From positions 1 through 64,000 of the forward strand of contig JAITGA010000029.1 of assembly GCA_031280955.1 (NCBI GenBank): a DNA stretch of 64,000 bases, in the 5' to 3' direction. A model generated the notes under the pieces. The model saw only the letters and a program-made list of their open reading frames with translations, made no database searches and was not told where the DNA came from. This document shows, piece after piece, positions 46,452-55,883 of this stretch (its first letter is position 1; each line of letters opens with the position of its first letter). The position numbers and the translations under genes are program-made. Origin of the DNA: Lachnospiraceae bacterium (lineage in GTDB: Bacteria > Bacillota > Clostridia > Lachnospirales > Lachnospiraceae).

Positions 46452-47816
46452 ATGAAAGAGAACAAAGTTCCCTACAAAATATATTTAGACGAAAGTGAAA
46501 TGCCTGAGAAGTGGTACAACGTCCGTTCCGATATGACGATCAAACCGCCGCCGCTGATTCATCCCGGCACCAGACAGCCGATGACAGCCGCCGAGTTGGA
46601 GGGCGTATTTTGCGCCGAGTTGGTTCGCCAGGAACTGGACGATAATACTGCTTATTTTGCTATTCCTGAAGAAATTCTTAGTTTTTATAAGATGTACCGC
46701 CCCTCGCCGCTGGTTAGGGCATATTGCCTTGAAGAAAAACTGGATACACCGGCAAAGATTTATTACAAATTCGAGGGTAACAACACCAGCGGCAGCCACA
46801 AGCTAAACTCTGCCATCGCCCAAGCATACTATGCCAAAAAACAAGGTCTCGTTGGTCTTACGACGGAAACAGGAGCGGGACAATGGGGAACGGCACTTTC
46901 GATGGCTTGCAGTTATCTGGGGATTGACCTCGAAGTGTTCATGGTCAAAGGCTCATATGAGCAAAAACCATATCGCCGTGAGGTAATGCGGACATTTGGA
47001 GCGAAAGTCACTCCTTCACCATCTGACCAAACGGGAATCGGGCAAAAAATGCGAGCCGAGTTTCCCAACACATCAGGCAGTCTTGGTTGTGCTATCTCTG
47101 AGGCGGTGGAGAAAGCGGTGACGACAGAGGGTTATCGCTATGTACTGGGTTCAGTGTTGAATCAGGTATTATTACATCAATCAATCATCGGCTTGGAAAC
47201 AAAAGCGGCACTTGACAAATTTGACATCCGCCCTGACATCATCATTGGTTGTGCGGGTGGCGGCTCCAATCTGGGTGGTTTGATAGCCCCGTTCATGGGT
47301 GAAAAACTGCGCGGTGAGGGGGATTACCGGATTATTGCCGTAGAACCTGCTTCCTGTCCGAGCTTGACACGTGGCAAATTCGCCTATGATTTCTGCGATA
47401 CGGGGATGATTTGTCCATTGGCGAAGATGTATACCCTCGGTTCAGCATTTATTCCCTCGCCCAATCATGCCGGGGGACTTCGTTATCATGGCATGAGTAC
47501 TACTTTGTCACAGCTATATGATGACGGTCACATGGAGGCGGTAGCCATTACCCAAAATGAGGTTTTCACCGCTGCTGTGGAGTTCGCCCGTGTCGAGGGT
47601 CTGATTCCGGCACCGGAAAGCAGCCATGCGATCAAGGTGGCGATTGATGAAGCGAAGAAATGCAAGGAAACAGGCGAAGCCAAAACAATACTCTTCGGAT
47701 TGTCTGGAACGGGTTATTTTGACCTTGGTGCTTATCAGCAGTATCATGATGAGACACTAAGCGATTATATACCCAGCGATGAGGATTTGGCAAAAGGATT
47801 CGCTAATATTCCTTGA
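46452..47816 (+). CDS. TrpB2-type tryptophan synthase beta-like PLP enzyme
   Basis: A protein of 454 residues, longer at the N terminus than classical TrpB, as expected for the TrpB2 group. The PLP lysine is in NNTSGSHKLNSAIAQAYYAK and the phosphate loop is CAGGGSNLGG. ETGAGQWG is also conserved. Classical TrpB makes tryptophan from indole and serine. TrpB2 proteins often stand alone and may salvage indole or act on other substrates. No trpA is nearby. Confidence 0.92.
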   Translation: MKENKVPYKIYLDESEMPEKWYNVRSDMTIKPPPLIHPGTRQPMTAAELEGVFCAELVRQELDDNTAYFAIPEEILSFYKMYRPSPLVRAYCLEEKLDTPAKIYYKFEGNNTSGSHKLNSAIAQAYYAKKQGLVGLTTETGAGQWGTALSMACSYLGIDLEVFMVKGSYEQKPYRREVMRTFGAKVTPSPSDQTGIGQKMRAEFPNTSGSLGCAISEAVEKAVTTEGYRYVLGSVLNQVLLHQSIIGLETKAALDKFDIRPDIIIGCAGGGSNLGGLIAPFMGEKLRGEGDYRIIAVEPASCPSLTRGKFAYDFCDTGMICPLAKMYTLGSAFIPSPNHAGGLRYHGMSTTLSQLYDDGHMEAVAITQNEVFTAAVEFARVEGLIPAPESSHAIKVAIDEAKKCKETGEAKTILFGLSGTGYFDLGAYQQYHDETLSDYIPSDEDLAKGFANIP

Positions 47817-47880
47817 AGCGGTTATCAAACCCAAAGCTAAAGGGATAACCATGTAAACATTGTTGGTTTGGATTGTAAGC

Positions 47881-47919
47881 GGGGTGTCAACGTCGGTAGA
47901 CGAAGACACTCCGTTTTTT
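47881..47919 (+). terminator. Terminator downstream of trpB2
   Basis: GGGGTGTC pairs with GACACTCC, with an inner CGTC-GGTA-GACG stem, followed by six T. A second inverted repeat (GGTTAT, then ATAACC) lies right after the stop codon at 47817-47850. Confidence 0.75.
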
Positions 47920-48026
47920 GTGAAAGGATATATCCGTGAAAAGATATATCAAAAAGCAGTCATTTTTCCCCCAACAACTTGCCGAAAGACTGCCTAATAT
48001 GTTATCATATCGGGGAGAGGAAATTG

Positions 48027-49340
48027 ATGCGTCAAGCGAAAATAACGAGTAAAACGAATAGTGCAACAAAGAAAGGTGTTTTTCATTCCTACTCGCTTGG
48101 GATTATGTTTGTTTTTTGCATTATATGTCTTTTCAGTATCGGGTGCGGGAATCCATTAGTAGTCGATGAGGTGAAGGAGGTCAACATGAAGCTTAATATT
48201 TATTACGCTAACTGGTCAATGAACAGCAAGCCCTTTCAAATGCAACAGGTAAGAGACCTGCCGTGGGATCGGCTTTCGACCATCAACCATTCATTCTGGC
48301 GCATCAACCCAAGTGAAGACGGAACGAAGTTCCCGATAGGAAGCATTGATGAAAATGCTGATTTCGGAACGGGAAATTGCTTTGACCAGTATGAAGAAAT
48401 GGGGTCACTTTTTCCTGATGTGGATATTGTCCTCGCTATCGGCGGTTGGGCGGATTCACAGCATTTTTCACTTATGGCGGCGACAAAAGAAGGTCGTGCT
48501 TCATTCATCGAGTCATGCCTTGAGTTTCTCGTAAAATATCCTTTTTTTACCGGTATCGACATTGACTGGGAGTATCCGGGACCGTCACGCAATCATGATG
48601 GTTTCAGTGGCAGCAGTGATGACTATGACAACTTCACCGCCTTGATGAGGGAAATGCGGCTTGCTTTTGATGAAGCAGGAATGAATGACAGAATTATTAC
48701 TTACTGCGCCCCGACATCGACACAGATGATGAAGAGCGGACAGGTTTATATTGATTTTGCTGCGATTGACCCTTATGTGGATCGGGTCAATATTATGACT
48801 TATGACATGGCGGGTGGTTGGAGTGATACGGTAATGCATCATAGCGCCCTCTTTCCGGGACGAGGGGTTGCGCCGGGGATTTCCGCTTCGGAGTCAGTCG
48901 AATATTTGCTTTCACTGGGAGTTCCTGCCCACAAAATCAATATCGGCTCACCGCTTTACTCACATGGTTGGATAGTCGATGCCGAAAATGGCGAGGCGGC
49001 ACTAGGGCAACCGGTGGCAGGCGGAGCACGCGGCAATACCAATCCCGGTAATTTCAGTTGGTATGAGATTGCACTAATGGAAACCAAACCGGGTTGGGAA
49101 GTTCTCTATGATGAAGAATCAGAAGCGGCATATATGTTTAATATCGACCCTAGTAGCTTCTTTTACCGAAATTTTTATACATATGAAAGTCCTCGTTCAT
49201 TACAGGCAAAACTTGATTACATCAATGAAATGGGCTTGGGTGGTTTGATTGTTTGGAAATCATCAGGTGATGATATCGCTGGCGGTTATCCGATGCTCAC
49301 GCAAATGGCAACAGGGTTGGGATTGTTGCGAGACGAATAA
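48027..49340 (+). CDS. GH18 family glycoside hydrolase lipoprotein
   Basis: A protein of 437 residues from the ATG at 48027, favoured over an upstream Met because GAGAGGAA precedes it. A signal segment ends with lipobox SIGC. The GH18 barrel shows the catalytic DxDxE motif in GIDIDWEYPG, plus NIMTYDMAGG and GLIVWKSSGDD near the end. Family enzymes cleave chitin or related N-acetylglucosamine polymers using the substrate acetamido group. It is predicted outside the cell; the polymer target is not known. Confidence 0.9.
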   Translation: MRQAKITSKTNSATKKGVFHSYSLGIMFVFCIICLFSIGCGNPLVVDEVKEVNMKLNIYYANWSMNSKPFQMQQVRDLPWDRLSTINHSFWRINPSEDGTKFPIGSIDENADFGTGNCFDQYEEMGSLFPDVDIVLAIGGWADSQHFSLMAATKEGRASFIESCLEFLVKYPFFTGIDIDWEYPGPSRNHDGFSGSSDDYDNFTALMREMRLAFDEAGMNDRIITYCAPTSTQMMKSGQVYIDFAAIDPYVDRVNIMTYDMAGGWSDTVMHHSALFPGRGVAPGISASESVEYLLSLGVPAHKINIGSPLYSHGWIVDAENGEAALGQPVAGGARGNTNPGNFSWYEIALMETKPGWEVLYDEESEAAYMFNIDPSSFFYRNFYTYESPRSLQAKLDYINEMGLGGLIVWKSSGDDIAGGYPMLTQMATGLGLLRDE

Positions 49341-49377
49341 AAGATGAAAGAGTGTACCATTATCAACAGGGGGAAGA

Positions 49378-50379
49378 ATGGCTAGTATCAGTCTGTGTAT
49401 GATTGTCAAAAACGAAGCGGAGGTTCTTGCCCGTTGCCTTGATTCCATTGTCGATATGATGGATGAAGTGATAATCGTTGATACGGGATCGAGTGACGGC
49501 ACGAAAGAGATTGCCGCTGAGTACACCGAGCAAGTCTATGATTTCACTTGGATTGATGACTTTGCCGCCGCCCGCAATTTTGCCTTCACAAAAGCCAAGT
49601 GCGATTACATTTATTCTGCTGATGCCGATGAGGTAATGGATGAGGCGAATCGCCGTCACTTCAAGGAACTAAAGGCAAGGCTTGACGGTGAAATCGAAAT
49701 CGTCCAGATGTATTATGCGAACCAACTGGAGCAGGGAACGGTTTACAATTACGACCGCGAATATCGCCCCAAGTTGTTTAAGCGTGAGCGTGGCTTCGTC
49801 TGGATTGACCCGATTCACGAAACGATACGTACCGAGCCGGTAGTCTTCGACAGTGAAATAGAGATTAGACATTTGCCAAAGGAAACACACGCCAAGCGAG
49901 ACTTTGCGATTTTTCTTCGGACAATCAATGATGGCAAACCTTTATCAAAACGTTTGCGGGGGATGTATGCCCGTGAACTTTTTATTGCCGGTGATATGGA
50001 AGACTTTCAAGCCGCCGAGCCGTATTTTGAAATGCTGTTGCAGGAAGCCATTGATTTGGAGCAGGTCAAAGAAGCGGCTTGTGTCGTAGCGAGGGCAGCA
50101 CGGCAACGTGGCGAGATAGCGAAGTTTTTCAAATTTGCCCTCAAGGACATCGGAAGCGAGGGATGTAGTGAAATGTGCTGTGAACTGGGGGATTATTACC
50201 GCAGCCACGGCGACTTGGAAGAAGCAGTAATTTGGTACTATAATGCCGCTTTCGAGACGACCAGTATCTTGAATGTCAAACTAAGCAGTATCGTCCCCCT
50301 GACAGCTTTGGTTGAGTGTTATCAGGCTCTGGGTAATCATGAAGTGGCAGCGGAGTATGAGGCAATGTTACGGGCATAA
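49378..50379 (+). CDS. Glycosyltransferase family 2 protein with helical C-terminal repeats
   Basis: A protein of 333 residues. The GT-A fold begins ISLCMIVKNEAEVLARCLDS, with EVIIVDTGSSDGT for nucleotide binding and the metal-binding DxD in SADADEV. The second half is helical and TPR-like. Relatives add sugars to proteins or surface molecules. It follows the GH18 gene by 37 bp and may share its transcript; acceptor unknown. Confidence 0.88.
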   Translation: MASISLCMIVKNEAEVLARCLDSIVDMMDEVIIVDTGSSDGTKEIAAEYTEQVYDFTWIDDFAAARNFAFTKAKCDYIYSADADEVMDEANRRHFKELKARLDGEIEIVQMYYANQLEQGTVYNYDREYRPKLFKRERGFVWIDPIHETIRTEPVVFDSEIEIRHLPKETHAKRDFAIFLRTINDGKPLSKRLRGMYARELFIAGDMEDFQAAEPYFEMLLQEAIDLEQVKEAACVVARAARQRGEIAKFFKFALKDIGSEGCSEMCCELGDYYRSHGDLEEAVIWYYNAAFETTSILNVKLSSIVPLTALVECYQALGNHEVAAEYEAMLRA

Positions 50380-50452
50380 TCTGCAAACTCAAGGGTGCTG
50401 ATGTTCTTTAATGCAGGTGCTATATTCTCCACCCAATACGAAAGGAAACTAC

Positions 50453-51508
50453 ATGTCCTGGGACAGCAATATCCGTAAAGTCACGCCATATATCGCCGGC
50501 GAGCAACCCCGCCAAGCCGATATTATCAAGCTCAACACCAATGAATCACCCTACCCGCCGTCGCCGAGCGTTGCCGAATGTATAGCAGGGATTATAGCCG
50601 ATGATTTCCGCCTTTATCCCGATCCTGATTGCAAGTCCTTGGTTCATGCTTTGGCAGAGTACCATCATGTGAAACCGGAACAGGTATTCGTCGGTGTTGG
50701 TTCTGATGATGTATTGGCACTCTCCTATTTGACTTATTTCAATAGTTCCCAACCCCTGCTCTTCCCTGATGTTACCTACAGTTTCTATGAAGTGTGGGCA
50801 GATTTATATCGAGTTCCATATCGTGTCATCCCCTTGGATGATGATTTTCAGATTGTGGCAGAGGATTATCATACTGCCAACGGCGGTATCATTATTCCCA
50901 ATCCCAATGCCCCCACCGGAGTTTTTGCCGAGCTTGACGTGCTGGAAGATATCGTCAGGAGGAATCGTGACAGCGTGGTGATAATTGATGAAGCATACAT
51001 TGATTATGGTGGCACGACCATCTTGCCATTGATAGATAAATATGACAATCTTCTCGTTGTCCGCACTTTTTCCAAATCACGGGCAATGGCAGGGGTGCGG
51101 ATTGGCTATGCGATAGGCAGTAAACGCCTGATTAAGTACCTAAGCGATGCTAAGTTTGCTACCAACTCCTACACGATGAGCAACTTTTCCCTTGCTGTTG
51201 GTGTTGCTTCGCTGGCAGATGAAGCTGATTTTCGGGAAAAAACTGCACAAATTACGGCAACAAGGACATGGTTTGCCGAGGAACTTATCCGCCTTGGTTT
51301 TTCTTTCCCCAAGCCAATGGGGAATTTCGTGTTTGCCACCCATTCAACAGTACCTGCTGCCGATTTGTTTATCACCCTAAAGAAAGCGGGTATTTTCGTC
51401 CGCTACTGGAATCGTCCCCGGATAAACAATCATTTGCGGATTACGATTGGTACTGATGAGGAAATGCGGACGGTGACAGAGTTTTTGAAGAAATACCTAG
51501 GCAAATAA
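50453..51508 (+). CDS. hisC: Histidinol-phosphate aminotransferase
   Basis: A protein of 351 residues from ATG at 50453, with AAAGGAAAC just upstream. A 14-residue longer form from 50411 is less likely. PLP-dependent fold I enzyme: LNTNESPYPPSPSV, NPNAPTG, the VVIIDEAYIDYG strand, and the PLP lysine in TFSKSRAMAGVRIGY. It exchanges the amino group between histidinol phosphate and glutamate. No other his genes are adjacent, and some members act on aromatic substrates. Confidence 0.88.
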   Translation: MSWDSNIRKVTPYIAGEQPRQADIIKLNTNESPYPPSPSVAECIAGIIADDFRLYPDPDCKSLVHALAEYHHVKPEQVFVGVGSDDVLALSYLTYFNSSQPLLFPDVTYSFYEVWADLYRVPYRVIPLDDDFQIVAEDYHTANGGIIIPNPNAPTGVFAELDVLEDIVRRNRDSVVIIDEAYIDYGGTTILPLIDKYDNLLVVRTFSKSRAMAGVRIGYAIGSKRLIKYLSDAKFATNSYTMSNFSLAVGVASLADEADFREKTAQITATRTWFAEELIRLGFSFPKPMGNFVFATHSTVPAADLFITLKKAGIFVRYWNRPRINNHLRITIGTDEEMRTVTEFLKKYLGK

Positions 51509-51568
51509 AGAGCATTATACCGTCGAATTTGCGACAAGACGACAAAGGATTAAGTTGGGGAGCAATAC

Positions 51569-52336
51569 ATGCAAATGTATGAGGGGTTTGCCGAGGTATA
51601 TGATTTGTTGATGGAGGATGTGCCATACGAGCGGTGGTGTGAGCGTATCACTCGCTGGCTTGACACATATGGTATATCACAAACCTCTGAACCGGGTGAA
51701 CCGAACATTATTGTCGAACTCGGCTGCGGAACCGGCACGATGACCAAGCTGTTGGCAGATTTAGGTTATGATATGATAGGCATTGACAACTCATCGGCAA
51801 TGTTGGATATCGCAAACAGGAAAAAGGATGAACACGGGCATGATATCCTTTATTTGTGTCAGGATATGCAGGAGTTTGAGTTGTATGGGGCAGTCGGTGC
51901 TTTTGTTTGTGTGTGCGATTCCATCAACTATTTATTGGGCGATGAAGAGTTGGCGGCGACATTTCGTTTGATTCACAACTACCTTTGTCCCGGCGGGATT
52001 TTCATTTTTGATTTCAATACGGTTTATCATTATGAAACCCGAATTGGCAATGCGACGATAGTTGATTCTTATGAGGAATGTGATTTTATATGGGACAATT
52101 TTTATCATCCTGACCAGGAGCTGAATGAGTATGCCTTAACATTTTTTGTAAAGGAAGCGGATGGACGTTTTCGCCGTTTTCAAGAGACACATTGGCAAAG
52201 AGGGCTTGATTGGGGAAAGGTTGGGGAGCTTTTGACGGCAGCAGGGTTTACGATAATTACTGCCGTAGACGACGAAACCGACGCCGCTCCGCACGATATG
52301 AGTACACGGATAGTGGTAGTAGTGAAGCGGGTATGA
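51569..52336 (+). CDS. Class I SAM-dependent methyltransferase
   Basis: A protein of 255 residues. Motif I is IIVELGCGTGTMTKLLADLG, followed by GIDNSSAMLDIANRK and LYLCQDMQEFEL. The pattern, including SINYLLGDEELAATFRLIHN, fits a common Bacillota methyltransferase of unknown substrate. The GGGGAGC ribosome site supports the start. It lies between hisC and the alpha-galactosidase gene on the same strand. Confidence 0.88.
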   Translation: MQMYEGFAEVYDLLMEDVPYERWCERITRWLDTYGISQTSEPGEPNIIVELGCGTGTMTKLLADLGYDMIGIDNSSAMLDIANRKKDEHGHDILYLCQDMQEFELYGAVGAFVCVCDSINYLLGDEELAATFRLIHNYLCPGGIFIFDFNTVYHYETRIGNATIVDSYEECDFIWDNFYHPDQELNEYALTFFVKEADGRFRRFQETHWQRGLDWGKVGELLTAAGFTIITAVDDETDAAPHDMSTRIVVVVKRV

Positions 52337-52435
52337 GGAGTGAAAAGTAAATAGAGTGTAGAAATCCCGGCAGATTCCCACTAACCGGATAATACTGGCT
52401 AAGCGGATGACACCGGAGCGACCAAGGAGAAAAAG

Positions 52436-53725
52436 ATGAGGAAAAACAAAACTACTTTTGCCCCCACCCCACCGATGGGTTGGAACAGTTGGGATTGTTA
52501 TGCCGCAACGGTAAATGAGGAACAACTCCTTGGCAATGCCGCTTACATGGCAAAGCATATGAAACAACATGGGTGGGAGTATATCGTCTGTGATATCCAG
52601 TGGTCAGATCCGCTGGCGGGAACGGAAGCGATGGAATATCGTCCGTTTGCGGCATTGGAAATGGATGACTTCTCGCGGCTTATGCCCGCTAGGTCACGTT
52701 TCCCCAGTACGGAAGATGGCGGCGGGTTTACCACTATCGCCGCCAAAATCCATGAGATGGGACTCAAGTTCGGGATTCATATCATGCGGGGGATTCCTCG
52801 GCAAGCGGCACATCACCAGACCCCCATTATGGGTGGGGAGTGGACAGCGGACGAAATCGCCGACCCTTTTTCCATTTGCAAATGGAATAGTGATATGTAT
52901 GGGCTAAAGGCAGGACATCCCGGGGCGCAAGTTTATTATAATTCACTTTTTTCACTCTATGCTTCGTGGGGTGTTGATTTTGTCAAGGTTGACGACATCG
53001 CCAATACCAATATCTGGCCGCAAAATCCCTATTCTGCCCAATACGAAATTGAAATGATGCGAAAGGCGATAGATTCTTGCGGCAGGGAGATGGTACTCAG
53101 TCTGTCACCCGGACCGGCACCCATTGCTCATGCCCGTCATTTGGGGCAAAATGCGGATATGTGGCGAATGACAGATGATTTCTGGGATCGTTGGGATTTG
53201 CTCAAGGATATGTTTGCCCGCTGTGAGGTATGGCAAACACATGTAGGTGATGGCGGTTGGCCTGATTGTGATATGTTGCCGCTGGGACGGATTGGTATTG
53301 GTCATCGTGATGATCGGCGGTCACGCTTCACCCGTGACGAACAGCAAACGATGATGACGCTTTGGAGTATCTTTCGCTCGCCGCTGATGATGGGTGGGGA
53401 AATGCGAGATAATGATGAGTGGACATTGTCGCTTTTGACTAATGATGAGGTTCTTGCCGTCAACAAATGCGAAAACCGTGCTTGGCAGATTGCCCGTGAT
53501 GACAGTCAGGCAATATGGGCTAATCGCGACGGCAAGACCGTATATCTTGCCTTGTTCAACTTGTCAGATGAGGAAAAGAGGGTCTCGTGTCCACTGGCGG
53601 AGGTGGTGATGTGGGAAGCTTCCGTCCGCAACTTGTGGGAACATACAGATGAGGGTATCCACAAAAGAGAAATTAGCTATTTTCTGCGCCCCCATGCTTC
53701 GGTGCTGCTGAGGTTGACGGTTTGA
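52436..53725 (+). CDS. GH27 alpha-galactosidase
   Basis: A protein of 429 residues. The GH27 start motif is PPMGWNSWDCYAATVNEEQL. The nucleophile Asp is in the strand GVDFVKVDDI and the acid/base Asp is in RMTDDFWD. A C-terminal beta-sandwich ends in LRPHASVLLRL. It removes terminal alpha-galactose from oligosaccharides. No signal peptide is visible, so it probably acts inside the cell on imported sugars. It may work with uptake by the solute-binding lipoproteins, but no link is shown. Confidence 0.93.
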   Translation: MRKNKTTFAPTPPMGWNSWDCYAATVNEEQLLGNAAYMAKHMKQHGWEYIVCDIQWSDPLAGTEAMEYRPFAALEMDDFSRLMPARSRFPSTEDGGGFTTIAAKIHEMGLKFGIHIMRGIPRQAAHHQTPIMGGEWTADEIADPFSICKWNSDMYGLKAGHPGAQVYYNSLFSLYASWGVDFVKVDDIANTNIWPQNPYSAQYEIEMMRKAIDSCGREMVLSLSPGPAPIAHARHLGQNADMWRMTDDFWDRWDLLKDMFARCEVWQTHVGDGGWPDCDMLPLGRIGIGHRDDRRSRFTRDEQQTMMTLWSIFRSPLMMGGEMRDNDEWTLSLLTNDEVLAVNKCENRAWQIARDDSQAIWANRDGKTVYLALFNLSDEEKRVSCPLAEVVMWEASVRNLWEHTDEGIHKREISYFLRPHASVLLRLTV

Positions 53726-53732
53726 GGTTGAT

Positions 53733-53762
53733 TTGACTTTCACCAACGAAATATGGTATAGT
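53733..53762 (+). promoter_or_regulatory. Sigma-A promoter of the lipoprotein aminotransferase
   Basis: TTGACT (53733-53738), 18 nt, TATAGT (53757-53762), then GAAAGGATG before the ATG at 53811. Because the promoter lies in the longer open frame, it supports the later start. Confidence 0.65.
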
Positions 53763-53810
53763 TCGCTCATCAAAATCTTGAAAACCTGTATATTGAAAGG
53801 ATGTGTCTTG

Positions 53811-55208
53811 ATGAAAAAGATTAAAATTTTATTAGCAATGTTGCTCATTATAGCAATGGCTCTGTCGGCTTGTGCTACAGATACCAACAATCAGGTGACA
53901 GGACAGCAATCGGTATTCACAGAAACGCAAATCCGCGAGATGACCGTGGGGTTAAACGCACCGATTACATTAGCCGATGGCAAAGAATCAGTTGCCATAA
54001 ATCTTGATAATGCCGCCACCACACCAACGCTCAGACCTATCCTGGAAGCAGTCGAGGAAGCATTGGAAATGTACGCTTCCATCGGACGGGGAAAGGGACA
54101 AAAAGCGGTCTATTCCACCGATATATTTGAGGAGGGGCGGGCAAAGGTACTTGATTTTGTTAACGCATGTCCCGACACATATACAACAATATACGTAGGA
54201 AATACCACCAGCGGCATCAACTTACTTGCCTCAGCGTTGATTACCAGCAAAGATGATATTGTCCTGCTGTCACGGATGGAACATCATGCAAACGACCTGC
54301 CGTGGCGGCATTTGGCGACTCCCATTTACGCTGATGTTGATGAAAACGGACGACTTCTTTTAGACGATGTCGAGCGGTTGTTACAGGAATATGATGTAAA
54401 GTTTGTTTCCGTAACCGCTGCTTCAAATGTAACCGGTTATGTCAATGATGTTCATGAAATAGCACGTCTGGCTCACGCAAATGGAGCAGAAATTATCGTA
54501 GATGGAGCGCAAATTGTGGCACACCGTCCTTTTAGCATGTTGGGGCCGGATGGGACGGGAAATATAGATTACTTTATTTTTGCCGGACACAAAATGTACG
54601 CACCTTTTGGCAGTGGAGCGATAGTCGGACTTACCAATAGACTCAACGAGCATATGCCGATGTTATATGGCGGGGCAATGGTGGATGTTGTAACTGATGC
54701 GATAGAAACATATCAGGACGCTCCGTGGCGATATGAAGCCGGAAGTCCCAATTATCTGGGTGTGGTAGCTATGCTCAGAGCTATCGAGTTTTTGAAATAT
54801 GAAGTTGGCTTTGATTACATCGCCGAACACGAACAGGTTTTGCTTCGCAGAACCATAGCAGGCTTAAAGGAAATACCGGGTATCACTTTCTTTGATGATA
54901 CAGAGAATTTCGCCGACAAAGTAGGTCTATTGGTTTTCAATATTGATGGCATGTATAGCGGCGATGTGGCACAGCTGTTTGCCGACAGATGGGGTATAGC
55001 AGTCAGGCAGGGTGCATTTTGCTCACATCCTTATGTATTTAGGCTGCTTGGTATTCCTGATGAAGAGATAACGGAAGAAATGTTCAAACGTGATTTTACC
55101 ATGCCAAGTATGGTGCGGGTAAGTTTTGGAATCTATAACAATGAAGCGGACGTGGATGTATTACTGGAGGCAGTAAGGACAATCGCCGCAGAAAGAGATG
55201 GAAGTTAG
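53811..55208 (+). CDS. Class V aminotransferase (cysteine desulfurase-like) with a lipoprotein signal peptide
   Basis: A protein of 465 residues. Residues 1-21 (MKKIKILLAMLLIIAMALSA then C21) form a typical signal peptide with lipobox LSAC. A PLP fold follows: INLDNAATTPTLRP, the stacking His region RMEHHAND (about 156-163), DGAQ with D231, the PLP lysine K261 in AGHKMYAPFGSGA, and C404 in RQGAFCSHPY at the site of the desulfurase active Cys. Cysteine desulfurases release sulfur from cysteine and are cytoplasmic, so a surface-anchored version is unusual. The true substrate is unknown. Confidence 0.88.
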   Translation: MKKIKILLAMLLIIAMALSACATDTNNQVTGQQSVFTETQIREMTVGLNAPITLADGKESVAINLDNAATTPTLRPILEAVEEALEMYASIGRGKGQKAVYSTDIFEEGRAKVLDFVNACPDTYTTIYVGNTTSGINLLASALITSKDDIVLLSRMEHHANDLPWRHLATPIYADVDENGRLLLDDVERLLQEYDVKFVSVTAASNVTGYVNDVHEIARLAHANGAEIIVDGAQIVAHRPFSMLGPDGTGNIDYFIFAGHKMYAPFGSGAIVGLTNRLNEHMPMLYGGAMVDVVTDAIETYQDAPWRYEAGSPNYLGVVAMLRAIEFLKYEVGFDYIAEHEQVLLRRTIAGLKEIPGITFFDDTENFADKVGLLVFNIDGMYSGDVAQLFADRWGIAVRQGAFCSHPYVFRLLGIPDEEITEEMFKRDFTMPSMVRVSFGIYNNEADVDVLLEAVRTIAAERDGS

Positions 55209-55220
55209 GGAAGTTGGTGA

Positions 55221-55249
55221 TTGCATTATCAAAAGAACTAAAGTATACT
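55221..55249 (+). promoter_or_regulatory. Sigma-A promoter for greA-lysS
   Basis: TTGCAT (55221-55226), 17 nt, TATACT (55244-55249), 67 bp before the greA ATG. Confidence 0.7.
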
Positions 55250-55315
55250 GAAATACGCAAAAACATCAGAAGAGTGTTGCTTTGAAACTCATAAAGTAGA
55301 AGAAAGGATACCGAT

Positions 55316-55798
55316 ATGGAAGAAAAGAAAAGTATTCTCACATACAAAGGACTCAGGGAAAAAGAGGACGAGCTGCAAGAGTTAAAGGTGGTCAGGCGTA
55401 AGCAAATCGCAGAAAAGATAAAAGAAGCGAGAGAGCAAGGCGATTTGACGGAAAATGCCGAGTATGATGCCGCCAAGGAAGAACAGCGTGAAGTCGAATC
55501 ACGGATAGCCGAGTTGGAAAAAATCCTCAAAAACGCCGAAGTCATCGTCGAAGATGAGGTCGATTTGGAGAGTATAAATGTCGGTTGCAAGGTCAAAATT
55601 CGTGATATCCAGTTAAAAGAGGAAGTCGAGTACAAAATCGTCGGCTCTGCCGAGGCAGACAGCTTAAAGGGACGTATATCCAACGAATCCCCTGTAGGCA
55701 AGGCACTCATTGGCTGTAAGGTAGGCGAAACGGTGGCTGTAGAAACACAGGTGGGGATACTCAAGTACAAGGTACTGGAGATCCATAACCGTAACTGA
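55316..55798 (+). CDS. greA: Transcription elongation factor GreA
   Basis: A protein of 160 residues. The N-terminal coiled-coil finger (GLREKEDELQELKVVRRKQI, EAREQGDLTENAEYDAAKEE) enters the RNA polymerase secondary channel and rescues backtracked complexes by RNA cleavage. Its tip carries the conserved acidic DLTENAEYD. The FKBP-like C-terminal domain ends SPVGKALIGCKVGETV. GreA beside lysS is a conserved Bacillota pair. Confidence 0.97.
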   Translation: MEEKKSILTYKGLREKEDELQELKVVRRKQIAEKIKEAREQGDLTENAEYDAAKEEQREVESRIAELEKILKNAEVIVEDEVDLESINVGCKVKIRDIQLKEEVEYKIVGSAEADSLKGRISNESPVGKALIGCKVGETVAVETQVGILKYKVLEIHNRN

Positions 55799-55883
55799 CC
55801 AACCGCATCGGTTGACCGAATCAGTCAATCAACCCGAATAGCCGAGCCAATCAACCACGCCACCCCTCCATCAAAGGAGCAAC

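Noticed and set aside
46351-46455. 34-codon frame in the trpB2 leader ending at the trpB2 start
   Set aside because: No ribosome site precedes it and it has no tryptophan codons, so an attenuator leader peptide is not supported.
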